DNA of 9,785 bases from Gammaproteobacteria bacterium (GTDB lineage: Bacteria > Pseudomonadota > Gammaproteobacteria > Chromatiales > Chromatiaceae): positions 1-9,785 of the forward strand of contig VMDJ01000088.1 in the NCBI GenBank assembly GCA_008080925.1. Direction: 5' to 3'. This document shows positions 4,993-9,785 of the stretch, one piece after another (position 1 is the stretch's first letter; every line of letters starts with the position of its first letter). Both the position numbers and the translations under genes were made by a program. Below the pieces are notes generated by a model. It made no database searches and was not told where the DNA came from. It saw nothing but the letters and a program-made list of their open reading frames with translations.

Positions 4993-6015
4993 ATGAGTAC
5001 CGAGCTGGAAACCTTAATCAAAAAAGCTGAGACCGCGGTTAACCAAGCAGCTGATTTACGCGCTTTGGATGAGATCCGTGTTGAGTATCTCGGTAAGACC
5101 GGTGTGATCACCGATCAACTCAAACAATTGGGCAAGCTGCCTGCGGAAGAGCGTAAGACAGCGGGTCAAGAAATTAATAAAGCTAAGCAGATGCTGCAGG
5201 CGGCGATTGAAGGTCGTAAGACGGCGCTTGAAACAGCAGCATTAGCTGAACGTTTGGCAGCTGAAAAGATTGATGTCAGTTTGCCAGGTCGTGGTGAAGC
5301 GAACGGTGGTTTACACCCAGTGACGCGCACCATGCAGCGTATTCAACAGATCTTTGGGGGCGCAGGTTTTGAAGTTGCGACCGGTCCTGAGATTGAAGAC
5401 GACTTCCATAATTTTGAAGCGTTAAACATTCCTTCACATCACCCAGCACGTGCGATGCACGATACCTTTTATTTTGAAGAAGGCACCTTGTTGCGTACGC
5501 ACACGTCACCGGTACAGATCCGTGTGATGAAAGATGCTGAGCCACCGGTCAAGGTGATTGCGCCGGGTCGAGTGTATCGCTGTGACTCTGACTTAACCCA
5601 TACGCCAATGTTCCATCAGGTCGAAGGCTTTATGGTGGATGAGCATGTCACCTTTGCAGATTTGAAAGGTATTTTGAATGCCTTCTTGCATACCTTCTTT
5701 GAGCGTGATGATTTGGATGTGCGTTTCCGTCCGTCTTACTTCCCATTCACTGAGCCATCCGCAGAGGTGGATATCCAGTGTGTGATGTGTGGTGGTGAGG
5801 GTTGTCGTGTGTGTTCGCACACCGGATGGCTTGAGGTGCTTGGCTGCGGAATGATTCACCCAGAGGTGATGAAGCACGTAGGCATCGACAGCGAAAAATA
5901 CAGTGGCTATGCATTCGGCATGGGTGTCGAGCGCTTAGCGATGTTGCGCTATGGCGTTAACGATTTGCGCTTGTTCTTTGAGAACGATCTGCGCTTCTTA
6001 AAACAGTTTGCTTAA
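4993..6015 (+). CDS. pheS: Phenylalanine--tRNA ligase alpha subunit
   Basis: This is the catalytic alpha subunit of the heterotetrameric class IIc PheRS, which activates Phe and charges the 2'-OH of tRNA-Phe. The N-terminal coiled-coil, tRNA-binding arm is about residues 1-95. The catalytic domain begins near GGLHPVTRTMQRI, with GPEIEDDFHNFEALNIP (131-147), THTSPVQIRVM, the motif 2 region GRVYRCDSDLTHTPMFHQ (192-209), and motif 3 AFGMGVERLAMLRYG (307-321). At 340 residues it is 13 longer than E. coli PheS. The excess corresponds to an insert with four Cys, C263-x2-C266-x4-C271-x2-C274, just before WLEVLGCGM. The insert looks like a small metal-binding knuckle that E. coli lacks. The Shine-Dalgarno sequence is weak (GAG at 4983-4985). 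The adjacent terminator implies attenuation. pheT follows 43 bases later. Confidence 0.98.
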   Translation: MSTELETLIKKAETAVNQAADLRALDEIRVEYLGKTGVITDQLKQLGKLPAEERKTAGQEINKAKQMLQAAIEGRKTALETAALAERLAAEKIDVSLPGRGEANGGLHPVTRTMQRIQQIFGGAGFEVATGPEIEDDFHNFEALNIPSHHPARAMHDTFYFEEGTLLRTHTSPVQIRVMKDAEPPVKVIAPGRVYRCDSDLTHTPMFHQVEGFMVDEHVTFADLKGILNAFLHTFFERDDLDVRFRPSYFPFTEPSAEVDIQCVMCGGEGCRVCSHTGWLEVLGCGMIHPEVMKHVGIDSEKYSGYAFGMGVERLAMLRYGVNDLRLFFENDLRFLKQFA

Positions 6016-6017
6016 TC

Positions 6018-6035
6018 ACTGATCTTAAGATCAGT
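6018..6035. repeat. Perfect 18-base palindrome between pheS and pheT
   Basis: The palindrome ACTGATCTTAAGATCAGT begins 2 bases after the pheS stop codon. In RNA it would form a 7-pair stem with a UUAA loop. It has no T tract, so it is not a terminator. It may tune the alpha to beta subunit ratio or be a site for a dimeric DNA-binding protein. It ends 11 bases before the pheT Shine-Dalgarno sequence. Confidence 0.6.
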
Positions 6036-6058
6036 CACTAAAGACAAAGGATTAAACG

Positions 6059-8434
6059 ATGCGATTCAGCGAAGCCTGGTTGCGCGAATGGGTTAACCCA
6101 TCAATTGATACACAAACCTTAGCTGATCAGCTTTCTATGGCGGGTCTTGAGGTGGATGCGGTTGAACCTGCGGCACAAGAATTTAACGGCGTTGTTGTTG
6201 GCGAAGTATTAAGTCGCGAGCAACATCCGGATGCGGATAAGTTGAGCGTTTGTTCAGTGAATATCGGTGCCGATGAGCCATCGCAAATTGTCTGTGGTGC
6301 GAAGAACGTGGCTGCCGGTATGAAGGTGCCAGTCGCGACGTTGAATGCACGTTTATCACCAGAGTTTAAGATCAAGAAAACCAAACTGCGTGGCGTTGAG
6401 TCACTCGGCATGATTTGTTCTGCCTCTGAGTTAGGTTTAGCGGAAAGCAGTGATGGTATTTTGCCGCTACCGGCAGATGCGCCGATCGGTATGGATATTC
6501 GTGAGTACATGGATTTGAATGATCAATGTATCGAAGTGGATCTGACGCCTGATCGTGGTGATTGTTTAAGTGTGGCCGGTATTGCGCGCGAAGTAGGTGT
6601 AATTAATCGCTCGCCATTAACCTTGCCAGAGATTCCTGCCGTTGAAGCATCTGTTGATGACGTACGCGACGCGAACGTGATGGCGACAAATGCTTGTCCA
6701 CGTTATTTGAGTCGTGTGATTCGCGGTATCAATAAAAGTGCAACCACGCCGGACTGGATGGTTGAGCGTTTACGTCGTAGTGATGTACGAGCCATTTCAC
6801 CAATGGTTGATATCACTAACTATGTGTTGCTAGAGCTTGGCCAACCAATGCATGCCTTTGATGCAGCGAAGGTGAGTGGCGCAATTCAAGTGCGCATGGC
6901 GAACAACGGTGAAAAGCTGACCTTGCTCGATGGTGCTGAAGCGACCTTGCGTGATGATACGTTGGTTATCGCCGATGATAACGGCCCGCTAGCAATGGCT
7001 GGTGTTATGGGTGGCGAGCCTTCATCGGTTACTGATAGTACTGACGATATTATTTTTGAATCCGCCTTCTTTGCGCCATTAGCGATCGCCGGTAAAGCAC
7101 GAAGCTATGGTTTGCATACTGATTCATCACATCGCTTCGAGCGTGGTGTTGATTGGCAGCTGCAACGCACCGCGATGGAGCGTGCAACCGCCTTAGCACT
7201 CGAGATTGTTGGTGGTGAAGCTGGACCAATCAATGAAGTGGTTTCAGAAGCTGATTTACCAAAGCTCACACCAATTGGTTTACGCCGTGAGCGTATTGGT
7301 CGCGTATTGGGTATCGAGATTGATGATGCATCTGTTGTCGATATTCTCGAGCGTCTTGGTATGCAACTCACCGCAACCGATGACGGTTGGTCTGTGGTTG
7401 CGCCTAGTGCACGCTTTGATATGTCGATCGAGGTGGATCTGATCGAAGAGATTGGTCGTATCTATGGTTACGCGAACATCCCTGCGAATTTAAGTGCGGC
7501 GCCGGTCAGCATTGTGTTGCAAGCTGAGAATGCTTTTGTACTCGATAAAGCGAAGGCGACTTTGGTATCACGTGATTACCAAGAAGCGATCACGTATAGC
7601 TTCATTAGCCCAGAGATGGCTGAGCTGATTACACCGGATGCAGAAAAGATTGAGTTAGCGAACCCGATTTCGGCTGATATGTCGATCATGCGTGCGAGTT
7701 TGATCCCCGGTTTGTTGAATACCGTCAAGCATAATGTGGCACGTCAGCAAGAGCGCGTACGCATCTTCGAAAGTGGTTTGAGCTTTGAGCGTATCAACGG
7801 TGAGTTAGTGCAGCGTCAACGTTTGGCGGGTGCGGTTTGTGGTCCTGCGGGTGTTGAGCAGTGGGCACAGCCACAGCGCAAAGTAGACTTTTATGACCTT
7901 AAAGGTGATCTCGAAGCCGTGCTCTCGCAGGTTGCTGATATCAATGAATTCAGTTTTAACGCGGGTGAATTCACTGCGTTACACCCAGGTCAGTGTGCGC
8001 GTATCACGCGTGGTGATCAGCACGTCGGTTGGATCGGTATGGTTCACCCTCAAATTCAGCAGAAACTCGATTTGCCAGCGACCTTTGTTTTCGAGGTGGC
8101 CTTGGATGTGATCGAGCAGGGCAATGTGCCGGCATTCGAACCTTTGTCGAAGTTCCCATCGATTCGCCGTGATTTTGCGGTGGTGGTGAATCGTGATGTG
8201 GCTGTAGGAGAGATCCTAGAGGCTGCTCGGAAAGCCGCGCCAGCTGTGGTGAAAGCTGTTCAATTATTCGACGTTTATACCGGTGAGAATGTCGACGCAA
8301 GTTCAAAAAGTCTTGCTTTAAGCTTGATTTTACAAGAATTTTCGCACACTCTTACCGACCCCGAAGTGGATGCCGCGAGCGCCAAGATACTGGCAGCTCT
8401 TGAAGAACAATTTGGCGCCAAACTTCGCGACTAA
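6059..8434 (+). CDS. pheT: Phenylalanine--tRNA ligase beta subunit
   Basis: The beta subunit of PheRS carries the editing site that hydrolyses Tyr-tRNA-Phe and the domains that hold tRNA. It has 791 residues, against 795 in E. coli. Domains in order: N-terminal region (1-38), OB-fold tRNA-binding domain (about 39-148, HPDADKLSVCSVNIG, QIVCGAKNV), B3/B4 editing domain (about 212-385, NYVLLELGQPMHAFDA, MGGEPSSVTDST, SSHRFERGVD), B5 (about 402-470), the catalytic-like domain (about 490-690, PISADMSIMRASLIPGLL) and the C-terminal anticodon-binding FDX-ACB domain (about 698-790, SKFPSIRRDFAVVV). AAGGA (6047-6051) lies 7 bases before the ATG. It is co-transcribed with pheS and followed by ihfA after 21 bases. 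Confidence 0.98.
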   Translation: MRFSEAWLREWVNPSIDTQTLADQLSMAGLEVDAVEPAAQEFNGVVVGEVLSREQHPDADKLSVCSVNIGADEPSQIVCGAKNVAAGMKVPVATLNARLSPEFKIKKTKLRGVESLGMICSASELGLAESSDGILPLPADAPIGMDIREYMDLNDQCIEVDLTPDRGDCLSVAGIAREVGVINRSPLTLPEIPAVEASVDDVRDANVMATNACPRYLSRVIRGINKSATTPDWMVERLRRSDVRAISPMVDITNYVLLELGQPMHAFDAAKVSGAIQVRMANNGEKLTLLDGAEATLRDDTLVIADDNGPLAMAGVMGGEPSSVTDSTDDIIFESAFFAPLAIAGKARSYGLHTDSSHRFERGVDWQLQRTAMERATALALEIVGGEAGPINEVVSEADLPKLTPIGLRRERIGRVLGIEIDDASVVDILERLGMQLTATDDGWSVVAPSARFDMSIEVDLIEEIGRIYGYANIPANLSAAPVSIVLQAENAFVLDKAKATLVSRDYQEAITYSFISPEMAELITPDAEKIELANPISADMSIMRASLIPGLLNTVKHNVARQQERVRIFESGLSFERINGELVQRQRLAGAVCGPAGVEQWAQPQRKVDFYDLKGDLEAVLSQVADINEFSFNAGEFTALHPGQCARITRGDQHVGWIGMVHPQIQQKLDLPATFVFEVALDVIEQGNVPAFEPLSKFPSIRRDFAVVVNRDVAVGEILEAARKAAPAVVKAVQLFDVYTGENVDASSKSLALSLILQEFSHTLTDPEVDAASAKILAALEEQFGAKLRD

Positions 8435-8455
8435 TACGACTCAAGGATTTACGAC

Positions 8456-8782
8456 ATGGCTTTAACGAAAGCAGAAATGGCTGAGCAGCTTTTTGAAGAG
8501 CTCGGTTTGAATAAGCGCGAAGCAAAAGACATGGTGGAGATGTTCTTCGAAGAGATTCGTTCTTCTTTGGAAGGCGGTCGTCAGGTGAAATTGTCTGGTT
8601 TTGGCAATTTTGATCTGCGTGAGAAGAATCAGCGTCCTGGCCGTAACCCTAAGACCGGTGAAGAGATTCCTATCACGGCTCGTCGCGTGGTGACTTTCCG
8701 TCCGGGTCAAAAATTGAAGGCTCGTGTCGAAGCCTATGGCGAACAACAAGAACAAGCAAAGCAAGCAGCAGCCGCAAATTAA
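8456..8782 (+). CDS. ihfA: Integration host factor alpha subunit
   Basis: This HU/IHF-family DNA-bending protein forms a heterodimer with IhfB and acts in nucleoid structure, transcription and recombination. The first 92 or so residues match E. coli IhfA closely (MALTKAEM, VKLSGFGNFDLREKNQRPG, ITARRVVTFRPGQKLK). The intercalating Pro65 is present in RNPKTG. At 108 residues it is longer than the 99 of E. coli because of a Gln/Ala-rich tail (about 94-108). AAGGA (8443-8447) gives an 8-base spacer. The position directly after pheT is the usual one in gammaproteobacteria. Transcription is probably by read-through from pheST; I found no convincing internal promoter in the end of pheT. Assignment as alpha rather than beta or HU rests on sequence match and locus. 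Confidence 0.97.
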   Translation: MALTKAEMAEQLFEELGLNKREAKDMVEMFFEEIRSSLEGGRQVKLSGFGNFDLREKNQRPGRNPKTGEEIPITARRVVTFRPGQKLKARVEAYGEQQEQAKQAAAAN

Positions 8783-8788
8783 TCTTAA

Positions 8789-9163
8789 ATGTTAGATCCA
8801 GCCAGCAGTAATATCGAATTACCCGCAATCCCAGGCAAACGCTACTTCACCATTGGTGAGGTCAGTGAGTTATGTGCTGTTAAGCCGCACGTATTGCGTT
8901 ATTGGGAGCAAGAGTTTCCATCCCTCAAGCCCGTTAAGCGTCGTGGTAACCGTCGTTACTACCAGCGTCATGACGTTGAGTTGATTCGTACTATCCGTGG
9001 TTTGTTGTATGAGCAAGGCTTCACCATTGGTGGTGCACGTCAAAAGCTCGAAGATGATGCAGCAGGCACATCAAGTGGAAGTGCCGGAAATGTCTCTTCA
9101 GCGATGTTGGCTGAAATGCGTGCAGAGCTTGAGTCAGTACTTGAGTTATTAAAAGCGCGTTAA
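8789..9163 (+). CDS. Small MerR-family transcriptional regulator (ihfA-linked)
   Basis: The 124-residue product has one MerR-type winged helix-turn-helix at about residues 19-70: YFTIGEVSELCAVKPHVLRYWE (recognition region ending in the family motif LRYWE, 36-40), then the wing RRGNRRYYQRHDVELI (51-66), and FTIGGARQKL (78-87). A Ser/Gly-rich linker (about 92-104) leads to a short Leu-rich C-terminal helix (105-123) that could mediate dimer contact. There is no Cys-rich metal site and no drug-binding domain, so the effector is unknown. The ATG is 6 bases after the ihfA stop codon and has no Shine-Dalgarno sequence, which suggests translational coupling to ihfA. From memory the same kind of gene sits between ihfA and tRNA-Pro in pseudomonads. 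The targets are not known to me. Confidence 0.9.
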   Translation: MLDPASSNIELPAIPGKRYFTIGEVSELCAVKPHVLRYWEQEFPSLKPVKRRGNRRYYQRHDVELIRTIRGLLYEQGFTIGGARQKLEDDAAGTSSGSAGNVSSAMLAEMRAELESVLELLKAR

Positions 9164-9177
9164 GCTTTACAGAATTT

Positions 9178-9254
9178 CGGAGCGTAGCGCAGCTTGGTAG
9201 CGCACCTGCATGGGGTGCAGGGGGTCGGAGGTTCGAATCCTCTCGCTCCGACCA
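9178..9254 (+). tRNA. tRNA-Pro, anticodon GGG
   Basis: A complete 77-base cloverleaf can be folded. The acceptor stem CGGAGCG/CGCTCCG is perfect. The D stem is GCGC/GCGC. The anticodon stem CCTGC/GCAGG encloses the loop ATGGGGT with anticodon GGG, reading CCC and CCU. The T arm is GGAGG-TTCGAAT-CCTCT (one G-U pair). The 3' ACCA is encoded. It begins only 14 bases after the merR-type gene, with no terminator between and no clear promoter at the right distance. It is probably excised from a longer mRNA, or its promoter lies inside the upstream gene. Confidence 0.97.
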
Positions 9255-9262
9255 GATCATCG

Positions 9263-9286
9263 AAACCGCCTAAGGGCGGTTTTTTT
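9263..9286 (+). terminator. Intrinsic terminator of the tRNA-Pro unit
   Basis: AAACCGCC (9263-9270) pairs with GGCGGTTT (9275-9282) around TAAG, with the T run continuing to 9286. It starts 9 bases after the tRNA CCA end and closes the transcription unit that may begin as far upstream as pheS. Confidence 0.93.
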
Positions 9287-9314
9287 GTGCGCATCGGTTT
9301 AACTTCTTTATAGT
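9285..9314 (+). promoter_or_regulatory. Possible promoter of gabD
   Basis: TATAGT (9309-9314, 5 of 6 to the -10 consensus) has TTGTGC (9285-9290, 3 of 6) 18 bases upstream, the latter overlapping the end of the tRNA-Pro terminator. Transcription would start near 9321. gabD needs a promoter here because a strong terminator precedes it, but the -35 match is poor. Confidence 0.4.
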
Positions 9315-9349
9315 TACGATCAACGCTGAACTTTCTTCGAGGCAATCCA

Positions 9350-9785
9350 GTGACAGCATTAAGTGATTCTGATCTATGGCGCTCACATGCGTATATCGAT
9401 GGTGCTTGGGTAGCAGGCAATCGTAATCAAACATTTGCAGTCATGAATCCATCTTCACAGGCGTGGCTTGTTGATGTGGCAGATTGTGATGGTCAAGACA
9501 CGCAGTTTGCGATTGAGGCTGCGAATCGTGCGTTAGTGGGTTGGCGTGCCATGTTGCCGGCAGAACGCAGTGTGATATTGCGACGTTGGTATGACTTGAT
9601 TGTTAAACATGCGGATGACTTGGCACGCATCATGACCTTAGAGCAAGGTAAACCTTTAGCTGAAGCCAAAGGTGAGGTGATTTATGGCGCGGGCTTTGTT
9701 GATTGGTACGCTGATGAAGCGAAGCGTATTAATGGTGAGGTTCTTCCATCTACGCATAGTGATAAACGTCTTTTCGTTATTAAAC
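9350..9785 (+). CDS. gabD: NAD(P)-dependent succinate-semialdehyde dehydrogenase, N-terminal part
   Basis: An open frame starting at GTG (9350) continues through the window end: 145 codons, stop not seen. GAGG (9339-9342) is 7 bases before the GTG, which fixes the start. It is the N-terminal part of an aldehyde dehydrogenase. WRSHAYIDGAWV is the usual family beginning, followed by NPSS, AIEAANRAL (54-62), and the run MTLEQGKPLAEAKGEV (95-110), which matches E. coli GabD almost exactly, then DKRLFVIK. The enzyme oxidises succinate semialdehyde to succinate, in GABA degradation. The catalytic Cys and Glu lie beyond the window, so activity cannot be judged. Another aldehyde dehydrogenase of the same branch, such as glutarate-semialdehyde dehydrogenase, is the main alternative. 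It is a separate unit from the translation cluster, and I see no gabT or regulator within the window. Confidence 0.88.
   Translation, partial: MTALSDSDLWRSHAYIDGAWVAGNRNQTFAVMNPSSQAWLVDVADCDGQDTQFAIEAANRALVGWRAMLPAERSVILRRWYDLIVKHADDLARIMTLEQGKPLAEAKGEVIYGAGFVDWYADEAKRINGEVLPSTHSDKRLFVIK

Noticed and set aside
4953..5030. Short open frame with ATG in the pheS attenuator loop and several Phe codons (MGFPSFYLTAENFY)
   Set aside because: It begins inside the terminator and overlaps pheS out of frame, so its translation could not control formation of that terminator as PheL does. The Phe codons come mostly from the T tract.
8432..8443. TAATACGACTCA, resembling the first 12 bases of a T7 promoter
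   Set aside because: The match stops before the CTATAG core, and the sequence is the pheT stop codon plus the gap before ihfA. It looks like a coincidence.
9021..9260. Minus-strand open frame (product starting MIWSEREDSNLRPP)
   Set aside because: Another classic false peptide from the reverse of a tRNA gene, overlapping the merR-type gene.
9160..9420. Minus-strand open frame across tRNA-Pro (product with GARGFEPPTPCTPCRC)
   Set aside because: This peptide is the antisense translation of a tRNA gene, a well-known false protein in databases. The frame covers the tRNA, its terminator and the gabD start.

Overview
The window looks like a chromosomal housekeeping region of a non-enteric gammaproteobacterium. 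The evidence is the gene order tRNA-Val(GAC), thrS, infC, rpmI, rplT, pheS, pheT, ihfA, a small merR-type gene, tRNA-Pro(GGG), which from memory is close to the order in pseudomonads, together with proteins that align closely to their E. coli counterparts. By eye the GC content is near 50%, lower than in typical Pseudomonas, so I do not name a genus. All recognised genes are on the + strand, with little space between them.

Left end (1-1602): the terminator of an unseen upstream gene; a strong sigma70-type promoter with a GC-rich discriminator driving tRNA-Val(GAC); the intrinsic terminator of that tRNA; then bioA (biotin synthesis) with a TTG start. bioA stands alone between the tRNA and the translation cluster and looks like a local insertion into a conserved neighbourhood.

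Centre (1603-8782): a translation cluster. thrS has its own -10 box and a short leader with two hairpins. The hairpin nearest the Shine-Dalgarno sequence copies the anticodon arm of tRNA-Thr(GGU), which points to translational autocontrol by ThrRS as in E. coli. infC follows, and its Shine-Dalgarno spacing puts the start at an AUC codon, the kind of start on which IF3 represses its own synthesis. rpmI-rplT is preceded by a 99-base structured leader suited to L20 autocontrol. A strong terminator or attenuator sits immediately before pheS-pheT, and ihfA follows pheT closely. Nearly every gene here therefore has a plausible feedback device in its 5' region.

Right end (8783-9785): a MerR-family regulator gene starts 6 bases after ihfA and ends 14 bases before tRNA-Pro(GGG), with no terminator between, so a mixed mRNA/tRNA transcript is likely. 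After the tRNA terminator a new unit begins: a GTG-started gabD (succinate-semialdehyde dehydrogenase) that runs off the window end.

I see no mobile elements, CRISPR arrays, phage genes or defence systems. The most interesting content is the set of RNA-level regulatory structures, above all the thrS tRNA-mimic operator.
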